46,001 nt of DNA from an uncultured Muribaculaceae bacterium (GCA_910587425.1 CAJUKU010000017.1:1-46001), one strand, 5' to 3'. Counted from the first letter of the stretch, positions 7,545-17,637 are shown. Numbers and translations are program-made. Notes: generated from the letters alone by a model not told the origin.

Positions 7545-9770
7545 TCAGAGGTTCAGGATCGAGGTTACGCTCTTCTTGTCGCGGTGGTAGATGCGTGCGC
7601 GTACCTGTTTCACGCCTGTAGCAGGGAGGGGTTCCTTGTAGAGGGGCGAGTCGAGTGTGGGCTCTGATCCGTCGAGTGTGTAATGGATCTGTGCTCCGGG
7701 ATATGGTGAGTTCATGCGGATCTTGCCATCAACCACCTTGATGCCGGGTTGACGCATGTGGAAGTTCACACCATTGCGCTGCAGATAAGGTATCTCAACG
7801 CGGTCGAGCACGAGGTTGAACTGCGGATGTGTATAGGTAGTGTCGGAGTTCCATGCGCGTTCAGCCATGCCGAGCATTTTCGGGAAGAGATAGTGCTCCA
7901 TCCATTCGGGTGTGAACACAGTCTCGCTCCAGAGCTGTCCCTGCACACCTACGATTTTTCCTCCGGGGATCTGAGGTGAGATCTTTGAGGGGTAGGTGTC
8001 GAGCGAGTTGAACTCGTCGGTAACGCGTGCCCACCACAGTCCGTGTTCCTCGGGATGCGCGCTGTAGAGCTGATCGAAATAGTAGCCTTCGGCTGAGGAG
8101 ATGAGCACGGGTATTCCAAGTTCCTGTGCCTCGACTGCAGGAAGTTTGCCCCCCTTCTTGTCAGGCCAGGTAACCCACAGGTTGATGAAACCAACCTGGG
8201 GAGCAATTGCGCGTGCAACCTCAGGATTCTTGCCGAGCGCTATTTCCTGCCATCCGGCGAGATTGAGTCCGCGTTTGGTAAGATTGTCAGCCATTGATTT
8301 CACCCAGTATGCGTGGAGATCGCTTTCGGTAGCCATGCCATGCTCTTTCATGAACTTCTGTGCTGAGGGTGATCCGCTCCATGCACCGTGGGGCACCTCG
8401 TCGCCACCGATATGTATTGTCTCAAGCGGCACGCCAGCTTCGCGATACATCGCTATGATCTCATCGAACACCTTGTCCATGAACTTGTACGGTCCGGGCA
8501 GCGCGGGATTGATCACGTTGTCGGAGAAATCCTGAGCTGAGCGATAGACCGATGTGTCGCCATCCTCGCGGAGCCGGTATGTGGCGTCACCTGTGCGTTT
8601 GTAGCGCGCTTCCATAGCCTTGACGGCGGCGCGAGCGTGTCCGGGAGTCTCGATTTCCGGAATAACGGCTATGCCGAGCGAGTCGGCGTAGCGCAGGAAG
8701 TCGATAAACTCCTGGCGGGTGTAGTAGCCGTTGGCATTGTTACCTTCGGTAGTGGGGTAACCGTCGCCATTGTAAATCTGGGCGAGGAAATCAGCCTCGT
8801 CGAGTGTGTAACCACGGCGTGCGCCTACTTCGGTGAGTTCCGGAAGTCCGGGTATTTCCAGACGCCATCCCTCGTCGTCGATGAAATGGAACTGCAGACG
8901 GTTCATGCGGTAGTCAGCCATGAGGTTGAGGAATTTCTTCATCTGGTCGAGGGTCTGGAAATTGCGTGCCACATCGATCATCATGCCGCGGTAGCCATAG
9001 TCAGGCCAGTCCTTGATGGTAGCAGCCGGAAGTTTGCCTCCATTTATATCGAGCAGACGTGCGAGTGTACGCTCCGCAGTGCGTATTGCATCGTCAGAAG
9101 CTCCGCTGATTTTTACCCCTTTGGGTGATATCTCAAGCGAGTAGTATTCCGGATTGTCGTTTTTGACGATCTTGGTTGTGACCGGTCCATTGCCATTGTA
9201 TGTGCCTTTACCGGCTTTGACGCTCTTGAAAGAGGGGATGATGTCGTAGGGGGTAGGCACAGCCTCGGTTACGAGAGCCTCGTTAATATCGTAGAACTTG
9301 TCGCCGTAGGGCATACGATCCTTTCCGGGCAGTGTCCATTGTTCCGGGCGGTCTGTCCCGCGAAGGCGTGAGAAGTTGACTTGGAACGGTTTTCCGTCGC
9401 GGTCGATGCCATGCACGCCATCCGGTCCGAAACTGTAGATGTTCAATGATCCTGCAGCTACGATATCGATCACCACTGAGTCGCGTCCTTCGGCGAAGCG
9501 TGGCGACTCGATGTAGTAATAGCCGGGGATGATGCGCACGACGGTGTCGGCAGGATTTGCCGTGCGCATGCGCTTTTTGTCGAACTGGTTGAATGCGAGG
9601 CGATGAAGCCGTGTCATGTCACCGCTTACGATAAAACGCTGCACATACTCAGGCTTACCGTCAGCATCGAGGCGATTGATCTGGTTCTGCCATTTCACGT
9701 CGATATCGGCGGCACTGGCTGTCATTCCGACAGTCGCTACAGCAGCGATCATGGTCTTTAAGATGTTCAT
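7545..9770 (-). CDS. GH20 beta-N-acetylhexosaminidase
   Basis: A secreted exo-hexosaminidase that removes terminal N-acetylglucosamine or N-acetylgalactosamine from glycans. A signal peptide (MNILKTMIAAVATVGMTASA) is followed by a GH20b-type N-terminal domain to about residue 250, the (beta/alpha)8 catalytic barrel (RGMMIDVARNF onward) with the catalytic pair in HIGGDEVPHG (Asp457-Glu458), and a C-terminal chitobiase-type beta domain (YTLDGSEPTLDSPLY). It is 741 residues from this start. I chose 9770 rather than the upstream ATG at 9827 because a consensus promoter (9797-9827) lies between them and the signal peptide starts here. Likely role: mucin or N-glycan foraging. Confidence 0.95.
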   Translation of the reverse strand: MNILKTMIAAVATVGMTASAADIDVKWQNQINRLDADGKPEYVQRFIVSGDMTRLHRLAFNQFDKKRMRTANPADTVVRIIPGYYYIESPRFAEGRDSVVIDIVAAGSLNIYSFGPDGVHGIDRDGKPFQVNFSRLRGTDRPEQWTLPGKDRMPYGDKFYDINEALVTEAVPTPYDIIPSFKSVKAGKGTYNGNGPVTTKIVKNDNPEYYSLEISPKGVKISGASDDAIRTAERTLARLLDINGGKLPAATIKDWPDYGYRGMMIDVARNFQTLDQMKKFLNLMADYRMNRLQFHFIDDEGWRLEIPGLPELTEVGARRGYTLDEADFLAQIYNGDGYPTTEGNNANGYYTRQEFIDFLRYADSLGIAVIPEIETPGHARAAVKAMEARYKRTGDATYRLREDGDTSVYRSAQDFSDNVINPALPGPYKFMDKVFDEIIAMYREAGVPLETIHIGGDEVPHGAWSGSPSAQKFMKEHGMATESDLHAYWVKSMADNLTKRGLNLAGWQEIALGKNPEVARAIAPQVGFINLWVTWPDKKGGKLPAVEAQELGIPVLISSAEGYYFDQLYSAHPEEHGLWWARVTDEFNSLDTYPSKISPQIPGGKIVGVQGQLWSETVFTPEWMEHYLFPKMLGMAERAWNSDTTYTHPQFNLVLDRVEIPYLQRNGVNFHMRQPGIKVVDGKIRMNSPYPGAQIHYTLDGSEPTLDSPLYKEPLPATGVKQVRARIYHRDKKSVTSILNL

Positions 9771-9796
9771 AAGGTGATTGTTGAAAGTTTCTAAGG

Positions 9797-9827
9797 CAAA
9801 GTTAATGGTTTTATGCGGGAATTGCAA
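9797..9827 (-). promoter_or_regulatory. Promoter for the GH20 gene
   Basis: Minus-strand -33 TTG (9825-9827), 20-bp spacer, -7 TAACTTTG (9797-9804). It decides the GH20 start codon at 9770. Confidence 0.7.
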
Positions 9828-9851
9828 GTCGTGCAGATCGGTAATGTTCTG

Positions 9852-10550
9852 TCAGTGGTGTGGGAGCAGGCGGCGGAGGTTGCGGCGGGTGATTATCCGC
9901 GTGTTGAGAAAAGTGACAATGTAACCGGTGCAAAGTGCGGCTATCAGTGATCCCTCGCGCACCCCTTCGATGCGCTGTGTGAGCAACAGGGAGAGGAGTA
10001 TCGCCGTGGTTACGAGCGATACGTCGAACCAGACTTTGAATTTTCCGAACTCGCGGTGGGTGTTCTCTGAGGCGTAGCGCACGAAGGCTTCTGCGCTCAT
10101 CATCACCACGTGCGGCTTGATCTCGAGCACTACGCCGAGCGCCTGCACGATACATCCGGCAAGTAGCAGAAGTATGGAGTGTGTGTAGCTGGCGGGCACG
10201 ACTCCGGCGGTAAGAGCCATGTTGATATCGATGAATGCCGAGAAGATGAAAGAGAATGGTATCTGGAGCAGGATTTCAATCTGGTCGCGCCGTGTGCGTC
10301 GCTTTCTTATGAGCCAGAACTGACCTGCGATCAGGAGCATGTTGATTATGAAAGTGCAGGTGCCGAGTGTGAGCGGCGTGTTCAGAGAGATGACATAGTT
10401 TATGCTTGATATCGGCGTAGTGCCGAGTGTGGAGCGGACGATAAGCACGATGCCGGCTGCAAGGAGGTAGAGACCGAGTGTGAATACTATATAACGAAGT
10501 GCGAGACCGCGCATCCGCGTGGTAAATAATACGGTTGATAATGATGTCAT
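9852..10550 (-). CDS. YczE/YyaS/YitT-like integral membrane protein
   Basis: The protein of about 232 residues has five or so hydrophobic segments: LALRYIVFTLGLYLLAAGIV, a LGTCTFIINMLLIAG segment, one in the FSFIFSAF region, ILLLLAGCIVQALGVVL and a C-terminal one. The RSTLGTTPISS motif after the first membrane helix is what I associate with the YczE/YitT family of uncharacterised transporters or permeases. The start is placed at the second ATG (10550) because the promoter -7 element overlaps the first (10574). No operon partner. Substrate unknown. Confidence 0.75.
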   Translation of the reverse strand: MTSLSTVLFTTRMRGLALRYIVFTLGLYLLAAGIVLIVRSTLGTTPISSINYVISLNTPLTLGTCTFIINMLLIAGQFWLIRKRRTRRDQIEILLQIPFSFIFSAFIDINMALTAGVVPASYTHSILLLLAGCIVQALGVVLEIKPHVVMMSAEAFVRYASENTHREFGKFKVWFDVSLVTTAILLSLLLTQRIEGVREGSLIAALCTGYIVTFLNTRIITRRNLRRLLPHH

Positions 10551-10571
10551 GTTTCTCTTGCTTTTGCTTTG

Positions 10572-10603
10572 CAAAGTTAGAGATTTTTAGCGTTGATGGC
10601 AAA
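10572..10603 (-). promoter_or_regulatory. Promoter for the YczE-like gene
   Basis: Minus-strand -33 TTTG (10600-10603), 20-bp spacer, -7 TAACTTTG (10572-10579). A full consensus match; it places the start codon at 10550. Confidence 0.75.
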
Positions 10604-10633
10604 TATCAGTAGGATGCGGAGCTGTCGTACGAA

Positions 10634-10671
10634 AACAAAGGCGGTGTGCCAAAGAAATATGACACACCGCC
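10634..10671 (-). terminator. Terminator of the aquaporin gene
   Basis: Arms GGCGGTGTG (10640-10648) and CACACCGCC (10663-10671) form a 9-bp stem with a 14-nt loop, followed on the minus strand by TTTGTTTTC. Confidence 0.75.
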
Positions 10672-10697
10672 AGGTGATAAGGTATGATCAGGGAAGA

Positions 10698-11387
10698 TTA
10701 TTCGATATTGGCGCGTGATGCGGCAACGGCTTTCCATGCGAGCACGGCGAGCACTGCACCGGCGAGGGGACCTACAACCATGATCCAGAAGTCACCCCAC
10801 GCATCGGGTGAGAAGAGCGCCGGACCAAAGCTGCGTGCAGGGTTGACCGAGCAGTTGTCAACGGGAATTCCGACGATATTCACCAGGCCGAGAGCGAGAC
10901 CTATCGCAGCTCCTGCGAATTTACCGAAACCGCGTTTTGGATCGGTCGCACCGAGGATGACCATGACGAAGAAGAACGTGAACAGGATCTCCATGAGAAG
11001 TGCCATGCCGGGTGTGGCTCCGGTCTGGAGCACGTTGGTGGCAAGGATGTTTGAGCCTGTTATGCCTCCGAAGTTGAATCCGGGCGCCATGTTGACAAAC
11101 CAGTAGAGGAATCCGGCACCGACAGCGGCGCCTATAAGCTGTGAGATCACATAGCCTACAAAATCGCGTCCGCTCATGCCTCCGTTAAGCCATACGGCAA
11201 ACGAAACTGCGGGGTTGACATGGCAGCCGGAGATATTTCCGATACAGTAGCAGAGTCCGAAAAGCACGAGACCGAAGCAGAGTCCGATTCCGAGAACGCC
11301 GATCTGTGGTCCGGCGAGCACTGCGCTACCGCAGGCAAGCAGTACGAGGAACATTGTGCCGAATCCTTCGGCGAGAAATTTTTTCAT
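10698..11387 (-). CDS. aqpZ: Aquaporin Z-type water channel
   Basis: A 229-residue MIP-family channel with six membrane helices and two NPA half-helices: HVNPAVSFAVW near residues 57-60 and SVNPARSFGPALF near 183-190. The duplicated architecture and length fit AqpZ. The Arg after the second NPA (NPAR), part of the selectivity filter, is present. Start at MKKFLAEGFGT is natural, as it begins helix 1. It is a single-gene unit, divergent from the methyltransferase gene at 11522. No clear consensus promoter is visible between them. Confidence 0.95.
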   Translation of the reverse strand: MKKFLAEGFGTMFLVLLACGSAVLAGPQIGVLGIGLCFGLVLFGLCYCIGNISGCHVNPAVSFAVWLNGGMSGRDFVGYVISQLIGAAVGAGFLYWFVNMAPGFNFGGITGSNILATNVLQTGATPGMALLMEILFTFFFVMVILGATDPKRGFGKFAGAAIGLALGLVNIVGIPVDNCSVNPARSFGPALFSPDAWGDFWIMVVGPLAGAVLAVLAWKAVAASRANIE

Positions 11388-11521
11388 AAGTGCATAAATT
11401 ATTTAGTGAACGTGTCTGCGTGGATATGTATGGTTAACGTAAGCCGTTTGCTTTTTATTGCGCGCACGACTGATATAATCGAAACGCACGGAATGTCGGA
11501 AAAGTTTTGTAAATTCGCGGA

Positions 11522-12325
11522 ATGCAAGAGATAAAGATCGAAAGGCTCGACGATAGCCGTGTGGCAATGTTCGCCTCGCTTACCGACGCTCAGCTTCGCA
11601 ATCGCGCCGATTCGGATGCAGGGATAATCATGGCGGAGAGCCCTAAGGTGATAAGGGTGGCTCTCGACGCCGGATTCACGCCCCGCGCCATGTTGTGCGA
11701 GAGCAGGCATCTGACCGGCGACGCCGCCGACATAATTAGCCGCCTCGGAGAGGATGTGCCGGTATATACGGGCGATCGCGAAGTGCTTGCCGGTCTGACC
11801 GGCTACACTCTTACGCGTGGCGTACTATGTGCGCTCAGCCGTCCGTCGGAGCCGTCGGCTGAAGTCGTGACATCCGGCGCGCGGCGTGTGGCGGTGATCG
11901 ACGGTGTGTGCGACACGACAAACATCGGATCAATATTCCGTTCGGCTGCCGCGTTGGGTATCGACGCAGTGCTTCTGACGCGTACCTCGTGCGATCCATG
12001 GAACAGGCGCTCGGTGCGCGTCTCCATGGGCTCTGTATTCCTGATCCCATGGGCTTGGGTGGATGATCCTGTCGACGATCTTCGTCGCCTCGGATTCACT
12101 ACCGCTGCAATGGCACTTACCGACCGCTCGGTGCCTATAGACTCGCCGGAGCTGACGAGCTGTGATCGGATAGCCCTGATTCTCGGCACGGAGGGTGAGG
12201 GGTTGGCAGAGGATGTGATCAGCCGTGCCGATGTGACCACACGCATTCCGATGCACCATGGTGTCGACTCGCTGAATGTCGCCACGGCGGCAGCAATAGC
12301 TTTCTGGCAGGTGTGCAAATCATGA
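11522..12325 (+). CDS. SpoU/TrmH-family RNA 2'-O-methyltransferase
   Basis: A 267-residue SPOUT methyltransferase with an N-terminal substrate-binding segment (LRNRADSDAGIIMAESPKV) and the three SPOUT motifs: TNIGSIFRSAAALG (motif 1, catalytic Arg), LILGTEGEGL (motif 2) and PMHHGVDSLNVATAAAI (motif 3). It methylates tRNA or rRNA ribose using S-adenosylmethionine through the C-terminal knot. The exact target cannot be told from sequence. A weak -7-like TAAATTCG lies at 11510-11517, very close to the ATG, so the leader may be very short. It is followed 9 bp later by the S9 peptidase gene. Confidence 0.9.
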   Translation: MQEIKIERLDDSRVAMFASLTDAQLRNRADSDAGIIMAESPKVIRVALDAGFTPRAMLCESRHLTGDAADIISRLGEDVPVYTGDREVLAGLTGYTLTRGVLCALSRPSEPSAEVVTSGARRVAVIDGVCDTTNIGSIFRSAAALGIDAVLLTRTSCDPWNRRSVRVSMGSVFLIPWAWVDDPVDDLRRLGFTTAAMALTDRSVPIDSPELTSCDRIALILGTEGEGLAEDVISRADVTTRIPMHHGVDSLNVATAAAIAFWQVCKS

Positions 12326-12334
12326 AAAAACTCA

Positions 12335-14782
12335 ATGAATAAAATATCAATGGAAAAATTTTTTGCTTTAGGTGTGGCTCTTGTGTGTGCTTCTGCACAA
12401 GCCTCGCCTCTGATAGTGGAGAGTTTCGACTATTACGGTCCGTATGCCGTTCAGACGCCGCTGATGGTCGATTCGCTTGATGTCAACTCAAATCACTACG
12501 CTGCGAAGAGTCTGCTCAAACAGCCGTTGCAGAAACGCGCGGCAAGCGCTGCTGCGAAGCGTGTAAGCGGACCGTTAGCTCCGACCAGCGACGCTGCGGC
12601 TATGCACATGCTCGCGTTCACCATACAGGCACCCGGATTCTCGAAGCCTACCCTTAAGGTGGAAGGACTGAAAGAGTATGCGGTGACAGTAGATGGTGAG
12701 GACGCCGGCGAGACGCTGACATTGCGTCCGGGTTCACACCGTGTGGCGATAAAATATCTCTCGGAGCCGGGCACCGCCGATTCGCTGCGTGTAAGCCTCG
12801 AGGGTGATCCTGCATTGAGCATCCGTGAGGATGGACGCCGCAGTTATACGCTGAACGATGTGCAGCATGGTCCGCGTCTCGGCAGGACAGAGGTGTCGCC
12901 GACCGGACGCTACATGATCACCGGCTACACAAACACTGCTAAAGGTGGTGCAGTGACGTCGCTCAACCGCCTGTACGATACCCGCACCGGACGGACTCTG
13001 CTCACTACCACCGACCGGATTTCGTGGATGCCCCGAAGCGACCGTTACTATACCTACCGCCAGGGTGTCGACGGACTGCGCATAACAGTGACCGATCCTG
13101 CCGATGGCTCGGAGACAGTGCTTGCCGAGGGACTTCCGGAGGGATATCCGGTGATAATGCCTGACGAAAAGCGTCTACTGATCATCGGCACACAGGAGGG
13201 ACCGAAAGAGGATCCGCAGGTATATCAGGTACTTGAACCAGAGGATCGTCAGCCGGGCTGGCGCAACCGCCAGACGCTCGCAGTGTATGACACCACGACG
13301 GGCACCCTGCGTCCGCTCACACATGGTCACCGCGCGATCTCGATGCTTGATATAGCTCCCGACTCTAAGCATGTGCTGCTGAGCGTGCGCCAGAGCCGTC
13401 TGGAGGAGCGTCCCACTACACTAAATACAATCATATCGCTGAATATCGACGATATGACTGCCGATACGATTGTTGCCGATGATGGATTTATCGGCGGGGC
13501 GTGCTATGCTCCCGGTCATGGAGTTATTGTCAGCGGTTCGCCCGAGGCTCTCGGTGGAATCGGCAAGAACCTGCCCGCAGACCGCGTGCCGAGCATGATC
13601 GATACGCAGCTTTACTTTGTGGACGCTAACCGGAAGGTGACTCCGCTCACCCGTACATTTGACCCGAATGTGACCGATTTCCAATGGTGTGAGGCTGACG
13701 GCATGCTGTATCTCACAGCCGAGAACCGCGACTGCATAAGCCTTTACCGCCTGAATCCCGCTAACGGAAAGATCCAGCAGATAGCTACAGGTGAAGATAT
13801 CGTGAAAAGCTTCTCCGCTCCTGTCCAGGGGCGCACCGGTGCTTTCACCGCACAGAGCATGGATAACCCCGATCGTCTGTACACCATCGACCTGCGGACT
13901 CTGCGCACCACGATGCTCGATGAGCCTCAGCGCGAGATGCTTGCCGATGTCGATTTCGGCAGTGTCGAGGGTTGGAGTTTCGTAAACTCCAGAGGTGACA
14001 GCATCCATGGGCGTTTCTATCTGCCGCCGAATTTCGATGCGTCGAAGAAATACCCGATGATCGTGAACTACTATGGCGGCTGCAGCCCAACATCGCGTAA
14101 CTTCGAGAGCCGCTACCCGCATCATGCCTATGCCGCGCAGGGATATGTGGTGTATGTCGTGGAGCCGAGCGGAGCCACAGGCTTCGGTCAGGAATTCTCG
14201 TCGCGCCACGTGAGCACAGCCGGACAGGGTGTCGCCGACGATATTATCGAGGGTACGCGCCGCTTCTGCGAGGAACATCCTTATGTCGACGCGAGCAAGA
14301 TCGGATGTATCGGTGCTTCCTACGGTGGCTTCATGACTCAGTATCTTCAGACCGTCACTGATCTGTTTGCAGCGGCGATATCACATGCGGGCATAAGCGA
14401 CCATACGAGCTACTGGGGCGAGGGTTACTGGGGTTACTCCTATAGTGAGGTGTCGATGGGCGCCGACTACCCCTGGAGCAAGCCAGACCTGTACGTGAAG
14501 CAGAGCCCGCTGTTCCGTGCCGACAAGATACACACTCCGCTGCTGTTCCTGCACGGCGACAAGGATAACAATGTGCCGGTGGGCGAGAGCATACAGATGT
14601 TTACCGCGCTCAAGCTGCTCGGACGTGAGACTGCTTTTGTCGCTGTCGCTGATCAGGACCACCACATCCTTGACTATGACAAGCGCCGCAAATGGCAGGA
14701 TACGATCGATGCCTGGTTTGCAAAATACCTCAAGGGTGATCCGACATGGTGGGATACGCTATATCCTCTGAAGCAATTGTGA
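12335..14782 (+). CDS. Secreted S9 prolyl oligopeptidase/DPP IV-like peptidase
   Basis: An 815-residue exported serine peptidase. A signal peptide (FFALGVALVCASAQAS) is followed by a beta-propeller N-terminal half and an alpha/beta-hydrolase domain from about residue 570. The triad is visible: Ser662 in GASYGGF, Asp744 in HGDKDNNVP and His776/777 in DQDHHILDY. Such enzymes clip di- or oligopeptides, often after proline, in the periplasm. The ATG at 12350 is an alternative start. It probably shares a transcript with the upstream methyltransferase. A six-codon frame (MKKLNE) overlaps the methyltransferase stop and may reflect an older start. Confidence 0.92.
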   Translation: MNKISMEKFFALGVALVCASAQASPLIVESFDYYGPYAVQTPLMVDSLDVNSNHYAAKSLLKQPLQKRAASAAAKRVSGPLAPTSDAAAMHMLAFTIQAPGFSKPTLKVEGLKEYAVTVDGEDAGETLTLRPGSHRVAIKYLSEPGTADSLRVSLEGDPALSIREDGRRSYTLNDVQHGPRLGRTEVSPTGRYMITGYTNTAKGGAVTSLNRLYDTRTGRTLLTTTDRISWMPRSDRYYTYRQGVDGLRITVTDPADGSETVLAEGLPEGYPVIMPDEKRLLIIGTQEGPKEDPQVYQVLEPEDRQPGWRNRQTLAVYDTTTGTLRPLTHGHRAISMLDIAPDSKHVLLSVRQSRLEERPTTLNTIISLNIDDMTADTIVADDGFIGGACYAPGHGVIVSGSPEALGGIGKNLPADRVPSMIDTQLYFVDANRKVTPLTRTFDPNVTDFQWCEADGMLYLTAENRDCISLYRLNPANGKIQQIATGEDIVKSFSAPVQGRTGAFTAQSMDNPDRLYTIDLRTLRTTMLDEPQREMLADVDFGSVEGWSFVNSRGDSIHGRFYLPPNFDASKKYPMIVNYYGGCSPTSRNFESRYPHHAYAAQGYVVYVVEPSGATGFGQEFSSRHVSTAGQGVADDIIEGTRRFCEEHPYVDASKIGCIGASYGGFMTQYLQTVTDLFAAAISHAGISDHTSYWGEGYWGYSYSEVSMGADYPWSKPDLYVKQSPLFRADKIHTPLLFLHGDKDNNVPVGESIQMFTALKLLGRETAFVAVADQDHHILDYDKRRKWQDTIDAWFAKYLKGDPTWWDTLYPLKQL

Positions 14783-14825
14783 TCGAATAAGGCTGTGCCA
14801 TAGATCAACATAAGGCAATAAAAAA

Positions 14826-14867
14826 GCAGGAGCTGCGCCAATTGTGGTGCGGCTCCTGCCGGTTTTT
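14826..14867. terminator. Bidirectional terminator between convergent genes
   Basis: Arms GCAGGAGC (14826-14833) and GCTCCTGC (14852-14859), extended inward with G-U pairs, are flanked by A5 on the left and T5 on the right. It serves the S9 gene on plus and the GH3 gene on minus. Confidence 0.85.
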
Positions 14868-14878
14868 ATAGGGTTGAA

Positions 14879-17428
14879 TCAGGGGATGGTGACAGTGGCT
14901 GAGAGCGGACGCTCGGCGGATGATTGTCCCACGGCGATTATGTAGCGTCCTGGAGCGACGCGCCAGTCACCCGACTCGGTGTCGTAGTAACGGAAGGCAC
15001 GTGCGTCGAGCGGAATGCTTACACGCTGTCTCTCGCCGGGGTTCAGCTGAATGCGATTGAAGCCTTTGAGCTCTTTCTCCGGGCGTTCTACCGGTGAATC
15101 CGGTGCGCTTACATACAGCTGGGCTATTTCGGCTCCAGCACGGTCACCGGTATTGGTGATGGTGAATTCCGCCACTCCGACGGGATTCTGCGGGTCGGAA
15201 GTGTCGGTCAGACGCACTTTAAGACCGGAGTAGGCGAATGTTGTGTAGCTCAATCCGTGTCCGAACGGGAACAGAGGCTTCTTCCCCGATCGGTCGTAAC
15301 CACGGTAGCCGGTGAATATTCCCTCGCGGTAGTATATCTTACGTTCGTGGCGGGTCTCATCATAGTAGCCATGTGACGGCGAATCGGCGGAACTGCGCTC
15401 TATGGTGAACGTGAGTTTCGCGGAGGGATTGACAGCTCCGGCAATGATCTCGCCTAATGCCGTGCCCCCTTCCTGACCGGGGTAAAGCGCATGGATTATG
15501 GCGGGAGTCGAGTCAGCCCACCGGCTCATGTCGACGGCTCCGCCGGCATGTACAACAACGGCTGTTGTCTGCGGATGGATTGCGAGCATGCGCTCTATTA
15601 GTTCATCCTGACCGTAGGGGAGTCCGAACGGGCGGTCACGACCTTCAAGCTCTATGGATCCGTCCATTCCGACACAGCAGATCACGGCATCGGCACTGCG
15701 GGCTATACGCTCGGCTTCGGAGAAATCTACGTCGGATCCGTAGGCATAACCTACCCGGATCTCAGCCGGAGTGGAGCGGCGGTTTGCGTATTCCACACGT
15801 ATCGGAAGCGATAGTCCTGCTGTGACGGGGATCTCAGCTTGTCCGAAGTAGAAACTTGATGAACCGGAGCCGTCGATGACGAGACGGTCGTCGACCCATA
15901 CGCGGACAGCACCCTGTGTGTCGGCAAACAGTATCAGTGTGTCGTTGCGTTCGGCGGGGATAGAGCCGTTCCACTCTATGCGGTAGGTGTCGGTGAGTCC
16001 GTCTACACCGCGCGGTGTGGCACCCCACTGGTTGTTTATTCGTGTGTCGGTTGCGGTTGATATCGGTGTGCGGTCTGATTCATTGGCGAAGTAGGCTACG
16101 GAAAGTCCCGGGTTGCCGTCGGGGGTGATGAAACGTGACTGCGCGAATGCCTGACGCTTGAAGCGCGGAGAGATTCCTTCGGCATAGAGTATGCGTGCGG
16201 CGGGGAATGCGGCGCGTATGCCGTCGAGGTCGGTGACCAAGTGCCATGGATTCACCTTTGAGCTTCCGCCTCCGCCGTAGACAATGGCATCGTTGGCGAA
16301 TACACGGTCATTGATGAATGCGGGGCTGGCTGTCGGTCCGACTACGGCGATGGTGCGTATCTCCTGCTTCAGGGGGAGCATCCCGTCGCGGTTGGCGAGG
16401 AGTATTATACCCTGGCGCGCCGCTTCGAGTGCGGCTTTGAAGCGCGCGGGGTCATAGACAGGTATGCTGTCGACGAGCTGCGGGCGGTCGAAAAATCCCA
16501 TCCGAAAACATGGGGTTAGTATATGGCGCACCTTCATGTCGATCACTGAGTCGGTTATGGTGCCGTCGGCGAGGAGGGGGAGTAGCTGCTGCCGCGTGAG
16601 GAATGAGTTTGATCCCATCTCCATGTCTACGCCATGGGCGAGCGAGCCGAGTGTGGATTCCGTCGCACCCCAGTCAGACATGTGCATGCCGTCGAAATGC
16701 CACACCTTGTGGAGCAGGCTGTCGATGAGCGGGCTCTCGGAGCAGTGCACGCCGTTGAGCAGGTTGTAGCCCGACATGACAGCCTGCACGCCATGACGTG
16801 TGATCAGCTCCTCGAACGGCAGCATATAGATCTCGCGAAGTGTGCGTATGTCGGCTTCGGTCGATACGCTGTAACGGTCAAATTCCTGGTCATTGCCAGC
16901 CATGTGTTTCACGACAGGGAGCACTCCGCGCTGTTGCACCCGTGATGCGAATGCGCCAGCCATTTCGGCTGTCAGGTACGGATCTTCACCGAAGTACTCG
17001 AAGTTGCGTGCTCCGCGAGAGTTGCGGTAGATGTTCACGCCGGGCGCGAGCATGAGGTGGATGCCGCGCGAGCGCCATTCGTCGGCGAACGCGTCGGCAG
17101 TGGTTTCGGCAAGGTCACGGTTCCAAGAAGATGCGAGCGAGAGCGACGACGGGAATGCCACGGCGCGTCCGAAGAGTCCCCACGACGCGATGCCGAGCGG
17201 TCCGTCAGCCATCTTGAATGCTGGGATGCCGAGACGTTCGATGGGGTGGATAAAGAAGTCGTTGTAGCCCGACAGGAGGTCGATTTTCTCCTCGGTGGTC
17301 AGTGCCGCGGTGAGGTCGGCAGCACGTTCGGCGGGTGATGCGCCGGGATCGAGATATAGCGGCGTGGTAGCCGATGCTGCCGCAGCCGATGCGGCAATTA
17401 TTGCAGCCAATAAGCGATTATGGAACAT
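14879..17428 (-). CDS. GH3 beta-glucosidase with PA14 insert
   Basis: A secreted GH3 enzyme of 849 residues that removes terminal beta-linked sugars, probably glucose. After a signal peptide (RLLAAIIAASAAAASA) comes the TIM-barrel domain with the KHMAGNDQE substrate-binding motif and the nucleophile in MSDWGATES (Asp252). The alpha/beta-sandwich domain is split by a PA14 insertion (about residues 430-560, VRVWVDDRLVIDG), then resumes with ELEGRDRPFGLP, and a fibronectin III-like domain ends the protein. The start at 17428 is chosen because of the signal peptide and the promoter at 17492-17522, which rules out the ATG at 17590. Confidence 0.95.
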   Translation of the reverse strand: MFHNRLLAAIIAASAAAASATTPLYLDPGASPAERAADLTAALTTEEKIDLLSGYNDFFIHPIERLGIPAFKMADGPLGIASWGLFGRAVAFPSSLSLASSWNRDLAETTADAFADEWRSRGIHLMLAPGVNIYRNSRGARNFEYFGEDPYLTAEMAGAFASRVQQRGVLPVVKHMAGNDQEFDRYSVSTEADIRTLREIYMLPFEELITRHGVQAVMSGYNLLNGVHCSESPLIDSLLHKVWHFDGMHMSDWGATESTLGSLAHGVDMEMGSNSFLTRQQLLPLLADGTITDSVIDMKVRHILTPCFRMGFFDRPQLVDSIPVYDPARFKAALEAARQGIILLANRDGMLPLKQEIRTIAVVGPTASPAFINDRVFANDAIVYGGGGSSKVNPWHLVTDLDGIRAAFPAARILYAEGISPRFKRQAFAQSRFITPDGNPGLSVAYFANESDRTPISTATDTRINNQWGATPRGVDGLTDTYRIEWNGSIPAERNDTLILFADTQGAVRVWVDDRLVIDGSGSSSFYFGQAEIPVTAGLSLPIRVEYANRRSTPAEIRVGYAYGSDVDFSEAERIARSADAVICCVGMDGSIELEGRDRPFGLPYGQDELIERMLAIHPQTTAVVVHAGGAVDMSRWADSTPAIIHALYPGQEGGTALGEIIAGAVNPSAKLTFTIERSSADSPSHGYYDETRHERKIYYREGIFTGYRGYDRSGKKPLFPFGHGLSYTTFAYSGLKVRLTDTSDPQNPVGVAEFTITNTGDRAGAEIAQLYVSAPDSPVERPEKELKGFNRIQLNPGERQRVSIPLDARAFRYYDTESGDWRVAPGRYIIAVGQSSAERPLSATVTIP

Positions 17429-17491
17429 TTTTGTTATTGAAATGGTTACTATAGTAAGAGTGTGTCGGGATCTGACGTTTCCAACACACCC

Positions 17492-17522
17492 TAAAGTTAC
17501 AAAAACAGTGACATGCCGCCAA
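17492..17522 (-). promoter_or_regulatory. Promoter for the GH3 gene
   Basis: Minus-strand -33 TTG (17520-17522), 20-bp spacer, -7 TAACTTTA (17492-17499, one mismatch). Confidence 0.6.
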
Positions 17523-17637
17523 GCCGCAGCATGAAATTTAGAAAATTTAATCACTTTTAGAGCAATCGGCAGGGAATTTTGCCTGCTCAATTGTTGTAAC
17601 TATTGAACAAGAGAAAGGATAGCGGATGATATTCGCA

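Noticed and set aside
9770..9827. Longer GH20 start at 9827
   Set aside because: A consensus promoter lies between 9797 and 9827, and the signal peptide begins at 9770.
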